Assembly (NCBI GenBank): GCA_003049465.1
Contig: PYSS01000011.1
Span: 62,001-126,000, forward strand
Direction of reading: 5' to 3'
DNA length: 64,000 nucleotides
Source: Magnaporthiopsis rhizophila
Lineage: Eukaryota; Ascomycota; Sordariomycetes; Magnaporthales; Magnaporthaceae
This document shows, piece by piece, positions 32,773-45,205 of this stretch. The position numbers were made by a program, and so were the translations under genes. The notes beneath the pieces are model-generated. The model was not told where the DNA came from. It saw only the letters and a list, made by a program, of their open reading frames with translations, and did no database searches. Within the stretch, counting starts at the first letter, position 1. Each line of letters opens with the position of its first letter.

Positions 32773-33919
32773 TTTGCACGTTGCAAAGAGGCACCTGATC
32801 AGGAAGACACTGAAAAGAGGGATAGGTGTATGCCAACAGGATCGGCGGCTCAAGCTGCACTTTGCCACTGACGTTCAAGCCGGGCAGGGATACAACGAGA
32901 TAGCTTCTCTTACGACAGCTCCTCTCCGAAGCTCGGGTTGAGCCGCTCTGCCTTTATATGTATCATAGTGCATCCAAAACAAACGGGAGCGTGGATCCGC
33001 TGCACAGGGAAGCTAGAGTCGAGCAACTCGGCTGTGCGGAGGTTTTTGAACGGATGGGTCCCTGCGTTCAAGGCACAGGGCTCGAAGATATCGTGATGCT
33101 AATTATTCCGTGGACAAAGTACAGCACCCCAGCCCTAGCTGACTTTAGCCGGCAGATTCATCCCTCCGGTCGGCGGGTCGGACGGTTAGAGGATCCTCCT
33201 TAGCCATTTCGGGCCACGGAGCTCGTGAACCAAGTGCCGCACAACCCCGGGCACCGATCCACAAGAGCGGCAGTGGGGTGCATGCAATGTGGAGAGGTAG
33301 CAAGGATGATACCCATTGTGCAGTATGGAATCCGGGGAGGGCGGTCAGCCGCATTTAGAGAGGATTTCCTGGCTACCACTGCGGATGATGCTATCAGGAC
33401 ATCGTCCATGTAATCTCAAAGAAACCCTGATCACGCATCTCCAATTCCTGATTTTCATTAAGGGGCAGATCGAGCGAGCCATAGATCGATCCCAAGAAAG
33501 CGAAAACACTGAATTGCGAGACAATGAGAATGGGATGGTGTGGTACGACTGCTGTGTGGTGACAACTCCTGAATTGATTTTCCCTGTCCGGGGTTGTGCC
33601 CATGCCAGGGGCACTTCCGCTCAGGTTGTGGGCAGATGATGGAAAGTGATCAGCTGACGCGGTGTTTGAGTGGGAGACTAGGGAAGAAATGGAATCAAGG
33701 CAACCATTGCGCCTGCCATGTTTATCAAGATCGAGGAGTCACAAACAGCCCCACACCCTCCAACAGCAGCTCACCCCGCCGAGCATCCGCATCGTCACTT
33801 GGCTGATGGACCTACAGACGACACCTCCATTTGTCTGACACAAGCCGCTCGACCGAACGACTCCATACTACCTGTAAGCACCTGCTACTATCAACAAAGC
33901 AACAATAGCGAATACCACA
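32773..33919. promoter_or_regulatory. Divergent intergenic region, chitin deacetylase and GFA-type gene
   Basis: The flanking genes start in opposite directions, so both promoters lie here. No coding frame, repeat or RNA gene is supported. Confidence 0.45.
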
Positions 33920-34357
33920 ATGGAAGTCCAGTGCCAGTGCGGCGCCGTCTCGTTCCGGACGCCCTCGTCCACCCCCCAGGCCGTCTTCCACTGCCACTGC
34001 ACTGAGTGCCGGGCCCAGTCGGCATCGGCCTTTGGCACCTCGGCCGTCTTCCCCACGGAGGGCATCTTCCCGCTGAGCCCGGACCTCGAGGCCAAGCTCG
34101 GGCTGTACAACCGACCCGCCGAGCGCGCCGACAGTGGCCGCACGGTGCGATGCTACTTTTGCAAGACGTGCGGCGTCCGCCTCATGCATCTCGGTATCAA
34201 GAAGGACGGCAACCCGAGGTCCGTCGTCTCGGTGAAGGGCGGCAACATCAAAGGGCTCGACTGGAGCTCCGCCACGCACATCTACACCGACAGCGCCGTC
34301 GTGCCCATCCCGCCGGGCGTTAAGTCTTTCCCACGCTCGCCACAGCCGTCCTCTTGA
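33920..34357 (+). CDS. GFA/CENP-V domain zinc protein (glutathione-dependent formaldehyde-activating-like)
   Basis: Single exon of 145 residues. The zinc-ligand pattern of the GFA fold is complete: CQCGAVSF near the start, HCHCTECRAQSASAFG, then CYFCKTCGVRLMH. Founding bacterial members bind glutathione and speed S-hydroxymethylglutathione formation, but most fungal members have unknown substrates. The tail after VVPIPPG is short (VKSFPRSPQPSS). GTTAAGT at the Gly codon could be a splice donor, so the true C-terminus may differ. Probably cytosolic. Confidence 0.85.
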   Translation: MEVQCQCGAVSFRTPSSTPQAVFHCHCTECRAQSASAFGTSAVFPTEGIFPLSPDLEAKLGLYNRPAERADSGRTVRCYFCKTCGVRLMHLGIKKDGNPRSVVSVKGGNIKGLDWSSATHIYTDSAVVPIPPGVKSFPRSPQPSS

Positions 34358-35988
34358 TTCCGTCATGACGGCAGGACGTGGCTTTCAATCGAGAAAGAAG
34401 AGCGAAGACGAACAGAGTGTTTCGGAGAAGAATCAGGGGTGAGAGTGCCGCACGTGTATTTTCTCTTTTTTTCTTCACGTCTTTCCCGATCTATCCAGCC
34501 CCTGAGCACGAGACACAGCACAATGTGGCTTGGCAAGGTTTGCAGATCAGGGGCACGTGGATCTGGGAACAAAGATGCGCCAACATGTCGGTGCCTTGTT
34601 CACCTCACCTCAGTCCTTCCATGTCTGGCCCCTCTCACGTTCACTACCTACTGCGTACATATCAATCTTCCTTATCATTATACGTCCACTTGTCCAGGAA
34701 CACGCCTAGGCATTCGCCTCCGTAGACAAGGTTCGCGGCAACAAGCAAGCCACCGAGCTGGAAATCTGCTCTCCTGCCTGTCGAGTCAGTGCCGCGAGGC
34801 TCCCGGGCCATGCCCATCAGGTCTAGAAGTCTTGACGCAAGGGTCTGGACCGCCCATGACGGCGCGGCGTCTGCGTATACCTCCGTCGCGACCCAGGCAC
34901 GCGTCTTGAGAGGCCGAGCGCGACAGTCTTTCGTGAATAAACTCGCGCGGACTGCGCAGCACACATATTGGTGCATGGCCTTGCGCTGTGTAGACAGCTC
35001 TAATGAACCCACTTAGCTTTCTCTTCATCCTCATGAGGGATAAGGCGTTCGTTCTCTAGCCCAGCCTATAACCTGCTCTTGCAGCTTCCTTATGGCATCT
35101 TACTGCGTTTTCCTGCCTGCATCTTCTGCCTGTATCTTCTGCCTGCAGCCTGCAGCCTGCCTCTCTTTGCATGCGTCCCAGCCTCCTTATTTCCTTCCCG
35201 TCCCTACACTGAAGGCTGCCAAAATCGACTAGCCCTTCAAGACAGTCGGCCCCAGCCAGCGGTGGCCCACCACCAAGATGCGCTAAAAGCCGTGCCGCCT
35301 GCTCGGTCGATACCCCGATGGACTGCGGCCTGGAATCTGCTCCCGGTTGCCGGCGGCCGAGGTCAGACCCTGCCCTATCCCAAGTATGCAGCTAGCTTTC
35401 TTAGGTGCAGCATAACTAACCACGCCCGTCTTTGACCTTGTACCAGAGTTGAAGCTTGTCGTGAGTCTCACTGCCCCTTGACCTATCTGTTACGGTGAGG
35501 GCCATATCCCGAACGCCACAGGCCAATGCCGAGCGCTCTTCGCTTCCTTCCGGATCCTTGTCTTTCTCCTTGTCTCTGGCATGTGTTTGGCATACCCAGG
35601 GGAAGCCCGAGCCGAGCGGCACCCGGACCCTTATCCCATGCCCTTGGGATATCTGGCCGGTTTTCTCGTTGCCGTTGTCAAAGCCCTCCCGCCTTTTCCC
35701 CCTTCTTGCCAATTAAGGGGCTGGCACAAAAGGCTGGCAATCCCCGCCTTGATCCTTTGCCAGACTTGGGCTCTCTCCATAGCCATCCATATTTCGTTGG
35801 CCGGTGTTGTCTGGGTCTTTCCCCAGTTGCCTGTTGTCTCTGTGATAGCTGGTGGTCACCTGCCAGTCGACAGCCTTCCACCTGCCACCACCGCATCAAG
35901 CAAAATTACGAACTCGCTCGGGCTCTGGCGCTTTCTCTCGTTTCCCCGTTCACCATCCACCCTCACCCTCTCCACAGCCGCCGCGGCA
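34358..35988. other. Intergenic, 1.6 kb, pyrimidine-rich leader of the dehydrogenase gene
   Basis: No supported gene. A short imperfect repeat of TATCTTCTGCCTG / CTGCAGCCTGC lies at about 35115-35160. The frame of the downstream gene is open from 35581, 136 codons ahead of the chosen ATG, but that part is Leu/Pro-rich and lacks conserved sequence, so I treat it as leader. Confidence 0.45.
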
Positions 35989-37494
35989 ATGGGATCCCTG
36001 GGCGACTCGTCATCGCGCCTCGCGCTCGAGGGTGAAGTGCTGCTGGTTTGCATCCCGACGGAGCCCAAGCTCGAGTGGGTGGCGGCCATGGAAGAGAGAT
36101 ATCCGGGGCTTGAGGTCCGGTGGGTTGATCGGAGCTGGTACCTCGACACCAACGTCTTTGCCAGTGGGACCCTGAACCTGCCCGCGCGCTTATACGACGG
36201 CGTCACCATGGTCATGTCCTTCCTGCCGCCGAAGCCAGAGGACATGAAGCGCGTGCGGTTTGTGCAGCTCACGTCGGCCGGCGCCGACCGCTGGGTCACC
36301 CACGACGTGTACAAGGATCCAAACGTCATGTTCTGCACTGCCAACGGTATACACGCGTGAGTCTCGGCTAGATACGTCAGCACCCGAAGTGGGAACACGA
36401 GTAGAGCTTGAGAGGGTTGTTTACTAACATGCCACACTTGGGAAATGCATACGCCCCTGAAGCACGCAAATATCGGAATGGGTCATTGGCACGTGGTTGA
36501 TGGCGCAGCACCACTTCCTCCGAGCAAGCATGTTCATGAAGCAGGCGCGCTGGGCTCCAGCCGAGGAGTTCCACCCAACTGTAGACAGCCCTGGATTGCG
36601 CATGTCAGTGGCTGATTAAAGCAACTAATCTTCTCTCGGATTTCAAAGCTAACAACTCCGTCCAGGGGCATCCTCGGATACGGCGCCATCGGCCGGCAGT
36701 GCGCCCGTGTAGCGAGTGCCATGGGAATGGAGATATACGCCTACACGCGGACGGAGCGTAGTGCGCCCGAGGCGCGGAGGGACGACTCGTACCATATGCC
36801 CGGCACCGGTGACCCGGACGGCGTGATCCCGGCCCGCTGGTTCCACGGCGTGGGTCACGAGGCTGTCAACGAGTTCTTGGCCCAGGACCTCGACCTACTC
36901 GTCGTCAGCCTACCGCTCACCGATGCCACTCGAAACCTCTTGGGGCCGGAGCAGTTTGATATTCTTGACAAGGGACATCTCTCAGAGGCCTTTTACCCCA
37001 AGAATGGCAACGGGGCACTCACCCATGGCCACACCAATGGAAAACACGCCAACGGCCACGGGAAACTCACTAATGGCCATGCCAATGGCTCCAACGGCAA
37101 TGAGCAGCAGCACACGATCAATGGCCACATCGACGTCAACACCGCCACCAACGGCGCAGCCGCCGCTGCCACCGCTGCCAAAACCACCCGACGCGGCGGC
37201 AAAAAGACGTTCGTCTGCAACATCGCGCGGGGCGGCATCATCGACACGGCGGCGCTGCTCGAGGCGCTGGAGCGCGGTCAGATCCGCGGTGCCGCGCTCG
37301 ACGTGACGGAGCCCGAGCCGCTGCCGCGCGAGCACCCGCTCTGGCGCGCGCCCAACGTCTTCATCACGCCTCACGTCAGCTGGATCACCCCTTGCTACTG
37401 GGACCGTCTGCTCAGAATCCTCGAGGAGAACCTGGATCGCCTGCGCGACGGCCGCCCCTTGCTCAACCTAATGAACCGGAAGGAGCAGTATTAA
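35989..37494 (+). CDS. D-isomer-specific 2-hydroxyacid dehydrogenase with an Asn/Gly/His-rich insert
   Basis: An NAD(P)-dependent enzyme interconverting D-2-hydroxy acids and 2-keto acids; substrate unknown. Exons are 35989-36356, 36463-36603 and 36666-37494. Introns are 106 nt (branch CTAAC at 36424) and 62 nt, joining NGIHA-TQISEWVIGTW and GLRM-GILGYGAIG. The product is 445 residues. The Rossmann motif is GILGYGAIG; the catalytic triad is seen as Arg in NIARGGIID, Glu in EPEPL and His in ITPHVSW. Between LGPEQFDIL and KKTFVCNIARGG lies an insert of about 70 residues rich in Asn-Gly-His-Lys-Thr, where related enzymes have only a few residues. The start at 35989 fits the usual family N-terminus (GEVLLVCIP). 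Confidence 0.88.
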
Positions 37495-38136
37495 AGGAGC
37501 ATGGCTTTTGTCTTTGATTGCTTGAAGTTTTTGTCTGCTGATTGTGTTTCTCCTGTGTTTTTCTTGCCATGGATAGAAAGAGGTTGACGGGAGTGGTTTT
37601 TACATACCTAGGTAGGTAGATGGTAGCCAAGAGGAAGGGGCTGCGTAGCAGGAGACGACAGGAGGGATTAATTTAGTCACTGCCCCGGTTATAGCCAGTG
37701 GACCAGTTTTGACCATACTTCCACACCACCAGCAATTACTCTTATCAGCATAATCGAATATCATTACTAGTTGAGGTGAATGGCTGCTCTATACCCTAAG
37801 ATTATTAAATGAATATCCGTGATCTGTCCGGTCGTGCCCTCACCAATAAATCTGGTTGGCCCAACCATGCTTGACCCGGCCCGACGCAAAGAAAACCCGC
37901 GTCGGCGCCGTCGTGAATCTTTGCCTTAGAACGCCCCGTCTCCCCTCCCTGATCTATTTATATATGGGCACAGCCGCCCCCGCGTGTCGATTATCAGACA
38001 TCATTAAACAAAAACCAAATCACCACGATATTGCTTAACTTCTCATCTGGTGTTGACGCCGTCTCCGCCCCTGTTAGTCCAAGCCAGGGGTAAATACCAG
38101 TCAACACACAAACAAAAAACTCCAATCGCTTCTGCT
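37495..38136. other. Convergent intergenic region
   Basis: 3' flanks of the dehydrogenase and ATG26 genes. Holds one CCTAGGTAGGTAGA-type motif at 37605-37619. No gene seen. Confidence 0.45.
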
Positions 38137-41100
38137 TCACAGACCACCAAGAACCCTGCTCAGAGACTTCCGACTACTGCTCCGGGCCATGGAGGTGCTG
38201 GTGGCTGCGATGCTCGGGCTCTTCTTGCCTACGCTGCCGCCCGCCGTCGCGTCGGGGAAGGTACCAGCTCTGGGACTGGAGATCCCGTCGTCGGGGATGT
38301 TGCCGCCGACAAAGGTCCACTCCTCGGTTTCATCGTCGTCCCCTTCGTCATCGCCGTCCGTTGTACCGTCTTCCTGCTGCGTCTTCTGGTGCTTGGCGTT
38401 CTTGCTGGCCTTGGCCTTGATCAGGCTCGTGGCATACTCGAGGTCGCGATAGATACACTGGATCGCCGTCTCGACGCCGCTCTCCTGTTTGTTGTTCAAA
38501 TTTGGTTAGCACAACCACCAAGACGAAAAGCGAAGAAAGCAGGGAAATCTCCAGGCATACCTTTCTGATTTGCTCGCCCAGAACGCGGGCCTTGACGATC
38601 ATGCGGTCGCTGTTGGTGGCCTCCCAGAGCGCCCGAGCGAAGCTGTTGGTACCCCATTTGCGCAGGCAAATACCGACACCGAGATCCTCGACGCGGGCAC
38701 CAAAGAAGAATTGGTCCCCAAAGAAAGGCCGAATGATGGTAGGCACGCCAGCGCGCAGGCTGGCCCCTGTTGTGCCGGATCCGCCGTGGTGCGCAACGGC
38801 GTCCACCTGCGCGAACAACCAATCGTGCGGCGCGGACTTGATCTGAAGAATTTCAGGCGGCAGCTTCGGCTCCTCCTTCGGCGTCTCGACGCTCTCCTGC
38901 TGGTCTCCGCCCTCTGTCTTGTCCTTGGCCTTCTCTTTGCTATCCGCCGCGCCGTCCGCTGATGGCTTCGCCTCGCTGCTGCCGGTCACGCGGTCGGACC
39001 AACCCTTCGACAGGACGCATCGCACATCCGATTTGAGGACTGCGTCGATTACCTCCTGCGTCATCTTGGCAGGGTCCGGTACGATGATACTGCCAAAACC
39101 GACGTACACAATCTTCTTTCCGTCGCGCCGCGCCTTGGCGATAAAGTCTGTTAGCTCGCGCGGGGGTGTCCAATCAGCTCCGCTAGCCTTTGTCGCCTGC
39201 TGCTTGCTCTTGCCGCCGTCGTCTTCTTCCCCGCCTTCGCCCGGCTTCACCTCGGCGGCGGCCTTATTGGGCGTTCCCTCGTCGAGGAACCAGTATCCGG
39301 TCACGCGGATCCAGTCGCTGTAATCGAGGGGCGGAGGCACCACGTAGGGGCTGAAGTTGTACAGGAACGGCACCTTGTTGGGTTGCATCTTCTCGAGGCT
39401 CGTGTTGGGCAGGCCCAGCATGTGGTTGCGCCAGCGGTTAATCTGCTGCGCCGTCATCTTCCAGAACATGTTATCGAACATGACGTACGTGACGTAGTTG
39501 TAGGCGCCGCCCATCTTGTGCTCTGGCATCACAAAGGCGTGCGGGTACGCGCGCGTGCGCGTCCACGGCATCGTGAAGGCCCGGAAGTAGGGGATCTGCA
39601 GCGCCTCGGCGATGTGAATGCCCGCCATGGCGCTGGGGCTCTCGATCAGCAAGTCCGAGCCTTGGCACGCCTCCCAGCAGCTAGAAAGTAGGTCATCTAG
39701 CCAGCCTCGGAACTTGGATGCCGCCACCTTGAGGAACTGCCACGTAAAGGTCCCGTTTTCGATGCACAATTGCATGAGCTCGCCAGGATCGCCCTCCACT
39801 CGCGCAAAGTCAATGCCATGGGACCGGATCCACGGCTCAAACTCGGCATGGGTGGCGATCCGCACCTGGTGGCCCTCAGCAAGCAATCCCTTTGCCAGCG
39901 CAATATACGGTTGCACGTCGCCTCTCGAGCCGATAGTGAGACAGGTGACACGGAGCGGCTGTGGCGGCTTAAAGTTGAGGAAAGAGGCTTTGGGGTCGTC
40001 AAACAAGATGGTAGGCGCGTCGCTAACTACCGATGTCTGCCTGGGTAGCGGTATTTCGTGCTCGGGGTGCTCTTCCTGGCGGGCCTCCTGCAGGGCGTCG
40101 CGTTCGGCAGCGGCCGTCTCTGCGTCCTCCTTCTCCTCCTGGCACAGCAGGCCGGAATCGCGGAGGTAGCGCGCCTCCTCAAGTTGCTGCAGTAGAGTGA
40201 TGGTGCAGTCGTCGCGAATATCAGCCTGCCCAAACTCGAAAAAGAGTTCTTCGTGCCCGCGGATGATGACAACCAGCCCCGAGTAGCCGAAGCGGAATCC
40301 CTTCTCCTTGTGCGCATTCTCGACGTCCCGGAGTGGGAGGATCAACTTGGTACGCGTGCCGGGCAGGAGACTACGGAAGCAGAAGGAGCGGTCGCTGATG
40401 TAGATCTTGCCGTAGAGCGGGAGCACGCGGAGCATGTAGCCAAAGTAGGTTGCGACCAGCTTCTCAGACTCCGGGAGGGCAAAGTGTTGCCGGAACCGTT
40501 CCCTTGAGGTCGCCACCTTGTCCTCGTCATCGTCCTCGGGCAGCTCGTCATCCATTTTGAGGGCGGAATTCTCGTCGTAGTGCCGGCGTCCACCCTTCCA
40601 CATGCCTGAAACCTTCTCGACATAGCCCATTGACTCGGTCGCGAGGAGGTTGCTCATGCGGCGGAAAGGCGACAGAGGCCGGTTGAGGTAGCCCGCAAGA
40701 GCGCCCGCGCTTCGTACAGGAAGCGATGCCATGTTGGCGAGACCCTGCATTCCTGGCGTAGGCGGACCTTGCTGAATACCAAGGCCGGCCCCGGTGTCCT
40801 GCCTGCTCCCTGTGGCCGCAGCACGATCGATCTTGATGGGAGGGCTCCATTGAGACGTCTGCGTCAGCACCTGGTTGCCGGCGGCCGAGAAATCGATCGC
40901 GCCCTTGGGGCGAGAGTCCGAAGGGGAGCGGCGGACTGTGGGGCTGTGGAAGACATCGCTGCCTCTGAGGATCTGGCTGGCTGACTGGTCTTCGCTAGAC
41001 GATGTGACCAGAGCCGAGAGGCTGGCCTGGCTGGGATCCTCGTTGATGGATTGGACGTATGAGTCGGACGACTCCTGCTTCTCCGGGATGGTACCTTGCT

Positions 41101-43047
41101 CGCCCAGCCTGTGGCGACTCCGCGACCTAGCGTGCCGCGTTCCGCTAAAACTCCGACGCTCCTGTGATTCCTCGCGCATAGTTACGGCCGTGTTCAGATC
41201 CAAACTCCTCCTACCAAAGGTGCGCAAGGCATCGAAACTGCTGCGGGTAAAGTCACCGCTGGCGCGGGGGCTCGGATTCGGCGGGCTAGTCGCTCCCATC
41301 GGAGACAGGGTCGCACGCACGGTGTCGTTCAGCCTCGCCGGCCGACGTTCCTGACTCCCCGACATCGAGTTTCGCTTGGTGGAGGGGTTACGGGATGGCA
41401 CTCCATCCGTCAGCGTCTCTGGAAGTCCATGAGCCGGATCGTCCGGCTTTTGGGTGCCGCCGGCACCGTCGGTCAAGATTTTGATGAGATTTATGGCTTC
41501 TTTGCCGAAGCTGAAGAAGGAAAAGAAATACTCGTCAATAGCGTAGGTCTCGTCGTTGTCGATGACGCGGATCTTGCAGGTCTCGGCGAACTGGACGAGC
41601 TGCATCTCCTCCACATCCATGACGTTCTGGATAGGTAGGGAGATCTTGACACTGTCGCCGTCGTTGTGGGAGCGGAAGATGACGCGCTGCAAGCTTTTGA
41701 CCCATTCGTTGGCACTTGGAGCGCTATCGGCGCGGAAGTGGTAGGTCCGTTGGTGGGTAACCACGGTGAAGTTGACGCCGTCCTTGTCCTTGTCTGTGAC
41801 GCTGGCTGAGATGCCATAGCGCAGGTCGATTTGGCCGCTCGGAAAATACAGGTTGGAGGGGTCTCGATAGTAGGCCATGACATCGCCCTTGAGACGGAAC
41901 CAGTAGCGGTTGTATTTGGGATTCCGTTTGCCACTCTTGGACAGATACCCGGATTTGGCCACCTCATTCTGCGTGCGCGCGTCAGCATAAGCCGGGATGA
42001 AGAAAGAGCGATTAAGCAAAGGCGCAGCGATGAACCTACAGCCTTCTTTGGGAGATATGCGTAGAAGCAGATGTGATTCTTGGTGATGTACATGTAACCC
42101 TGGAGCAGGACGCTCTGGAGCAGCCAGCAGGGATACTCCTCAATGACATCCTCGACGGTGTCGAACTCGAAGATCTGCTTGAGCTTCCTTGCCAGCGGAC
42201 TGGGGCGGCTTTCACCACTGACAGGGGAGTTGGAGCCCGAGGTGCCCTCGAGGTCCAAGCTCGGACGCGATGATGACAACTCGGCCCTCGCCTCGAGCAT
42301 CCTGGTCATGACGGGTGGCAGTCTTCCATCGGCATGGGAAGCAGCGTGGAAGGCGTCGACGGCAGGTGAGGTAGGAGAATCCACCTCGTCCTCTTCGGCG
42401 ATCTGCAGCTTCTTCGCCTTGGAGGCCTTGTTCTTGCGCGACAAAGACGACAGCCTCTTAGGCATTGATAACGAAGGCAGGGAGCGCAGAAGCTTGGAGC
42501 CTGAAGTTCTCCGGCGCTTTTTGTCAACCTCGAGATTCGGGGAATCCCTCGGGGGCTTCTTTCCACCGAAGACTGTGGTCTGGGCCATGCCGAAGCGACC
42601 GCGCGAGTCGGACTCGTCGTCATCCGCAGGGGCATCTTCATCTTCCTCGTCACTGCTTGCTCGATCGAAGCGGTCATTGAAGTCAACCGCGGACCCGGCG
42701 GCAGCGATCAAACCGAAGATGCTCTGGTTCATGTTGAAGGGAGGTCGGCGGTTGGCATCATCTTCTTCCTCTGGGTCGCTTTCGCGCAGGCGTTCGGGAA
42801 TTTCCATGGCAGGAGAGTGAGGAGTGTGCACGCGCTTCTTCTGGAGTTTCCTGGCACGCTTCTTGGCGTCGTCTTCGCTCGGTCGGGGATGTCGGTCGAT
42901 GGAGGCACGGGCGGGTTGACGGCTCGACAGTCCTCTCCTCAGCGGCGGAGATACAAGAGGAGGCGAGACAGCGGCTGGCTGAGCAGACGTAGGAGCAAGA
43001 GGTGGAGGTGGAGCGGACCTCCTGTTTGCACCGTCTGCAGATTCCAT
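38137..43047 (-). CDS. atg26: Sterol 3-beta-glucosyltransferase Atg26 (Ugt51)
   Basis: Transfers glucose from UDP-glucose to ergosterol; orthologues are needed for pexophagy in some fungi. Exons are 43047-42040, 41968-38561 and 38484-38137 (introns 71 and 76 nt, both phase 0 GT-AG). The product is about 1,587 residues. In order: a disordered acidic/basic N-terminus; GRAM 1 at about 280-340 (ending KNHICFYAYLPKKA); a PH domain starting VAKSGYLSKSGKRNPKYNRYWFR; a Ser-rich linker; GRAM 2 near residue 800 (RFRQHFALPESEKL); then a GT-B fold with TIGSRGDVQPYIALAKGL and the UDP-sugar motif AHHGGSGTTGASLRAG. A Lys/Glu-rich insert (SKEKAKDKTEGGDQQ) sits in the C-terminal lobe. An acidic/Ser-rich tail follows in exon 3. 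Confidence 0.95.
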
Positions 43048-45205
43048 GGCAAGCGGTAGGACAGGCAGCCGGTTGGCGCCGTTTCCTCTCCGTTTCTGGG
43101 ATTATTTTTGGTTTGTGCTTCCTTCACCTTGTCTCCCTGTCCCTGTCGATGGCACGGCGCGCGTGCTAACTGGGATTGAGGCTGTAGTTGGAGAAGCACG
43201 GCGCAGCTAGCCGCAGGCAGAAGGGAGGACGGTCGGGGAGCGGCGTCGGGAGCGAACCTGATTGGCAGAGATGCAGGCGGGCGCCTGGGAGCTCGATGGA
43301 AGGGCGGCGGCAGCAATGCCAAGGGCCGACGGCTTGAGGAAGGCCCCGAGCGGGCGCGCAGGTGGGCAGTGCGCGCTGTTTGGCCGCTGGCGTCTGGTGT
43401 TTGACGTGCTGCGTGACCACAAGGCACAAGGTCAATGTCGGCACCTAGTGAGCTCCGCCGGGCTGCGATTTTAGTGAAGGCAGGCAGCAGCGGAAGCACG
43501 GGCGGGTCATGTAGCAGTGCTAGGGGTCGGTGTTTATGCCTGCACGAGCTTGTTCCAACCGACGCACCTACCACACAGTGTTCGTTCACCGAGGTGCCAT
43601 CAGCCGGGAGCGAAATCCAGCCGTTTTAGGGGCTGCGTTTCTCTCGTTTGTTTACCAGGCTGGTCTGTTCTTGTCGAGCATCTCCTTTCTTTCTCCGATT
43701 TCTTTACCGCCCCATTCCCGCCTCGGTCAATCTCGATTACCGGATTCTGGAAGCACGGTCGCACGGTTCCGGCAGCCTCCACATGGAGGAATTGGCGATG
43801 GTCTCGGCCGGCTCAGGGTTCCACCGCGCACGGGGGACCTCTCTGGGCCGATAAGGTGCAGCGGTGCAGCGCGCAGTGTATCACTATCACGGACCCTGTG
43901 AACCCTCGCCTTCGCCTCGATTCCTGGATCAAGTGGTGTGGGGGCCGCGACAGCCAGAGTCAGGCGGGCAGCACTGCTGATTTGTTTTGCACGGCCACGG
44001 GGCAGCGCACAGTGACGGGACGGCTCCTGTCAGCGCCCAGCAGCTTTCGTGAGTCGCGGCGGCGTCAAGTAGGCGTGACGCAATCTCGCGCAGACCTGGG
44101 TCAGCAACTCAACCCGCCTCGTCCCGGTAGCGTTGGTCCCAAGAGTGGGGTGGGGTGTGGGGGTCGAGCTCGGGATGCTTCTTCTGTCCTGCCGGCCAAA
44201 AAGACAAGCAACCTGGAAACCCGTCGCTTAAATGGACGTCAAAACGCGGCAGTTTGGAGGGCACCTAATCCCAGGGCAAGCGATGGTTGGAGAGTCTGGT
44301 CTTTTGTAGGAATTGGGCGCCGCCTTGGTTTTCTCAGTGATACCTTGGCGCGCATTAGCTCCTGCGCATCCGGCTGGCCGTATTCGTCGTGTCCGTCATC
44401 AAGATAATATTAGGTCCCACACCGGTCAGGACGGCAAGCCACCAGTCGCCAACACCCAAAATATGACCGCGCTCCCGCTCTTCAATGATGCGCGTATTAC
44501 ACCAGGGCAACACAGAGTCGAAATCACATGTAAGCTGGTGTTTACGGAGGAACTGGTCAAGGCCCGTCCATTGCCGCGATTGCATATCATCCCGTGGAGT
44601 TTGCGACGAGGAAGCCTTTTTGATATCTTTTCTGTTCAACACTTAATGCAAGCCATGACGGCAGAGGCGTTTCTTGGCTCGGTAACCTGCCAACAGTCCA
44701 GGAACCTTTCCTCGGCGGACCTGTGATGGGCTAAATCTGTGCCTGAAGTACCAGGAGTACATCTAGCCGGCCCGGATTAGACCAGCCCGTCGGCCAAAGA
44801 ACTACAATACCACCAAATGAAATAAAAATGACAAAGTCAGAGACAGCAAACTAACAACACTGGGTGGATAGGCAAATACAGAGAGAGGAATAACCTAGAG
44901 AGAAGAAAAAAAAGGAAAGAATATCGGGGTGCCATCCGTGTTAGATCGATTTGACAGCATCGAGCCGCCCAGACGGTAGACAGGCTTCCATGACTAAGCT
45001 CTATGGGGAAGTGGCCCAGCGCCCCACATACGACAACCGCAGCGTTACATGCCGGCTGAGCCATCCTTGCAATGGATGGCGCTTGGCACTCGATAAAATT
45101 TTCGGAGCGCGATGTGAAAGGTAAAAATCGAAGTAAAAAAAGAAATCCGAGAGATCACACCGCAAGCCTCATTCGGCTTGTTTGCTATCAACAGCGGCGG
45201 CAGAA
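43048..45205. promoter_or_regulatory. Divergent intergenic region of 2.1 kb between ATG26 and the Mtf2-like gene
   Basis: Carries the promoters of both flanking genes. The plus-strand frame 43517-44407 (296 codons) overlaps frames on both strands and has no domain. The minus frame 44355-44642 ends LAVLTGVGPNIILMTDTTN, which is mildly protein-like but unsupported. No RNA gene seen. Confidence 0.45.

Noticed and set aside
35581..35988. N-terminal extension of the 2-hydroxyacid dehydrogenase
   Set aside because: The frame is open, but the translated sequence is Leu/Pro/Ser-rich leader-type DNA, and the family N-terminus begins just after the ATG at 35989.
43517..44407. Open frame of 296 codons between ATG26 and the Mtf2-like gene
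   Set aside because: Composition and lack of any motif fit noncoding DNA; it begins in the ATG26 promoter and has no splice-consistent continuation.
44355..44642. Minus-strand frame ending LAVLTGVGPNIILMTDTTN
   Set aside because: Briefly protein-like, but too short, without signal peptide, domain or partner exon; chance cannot be excluded.
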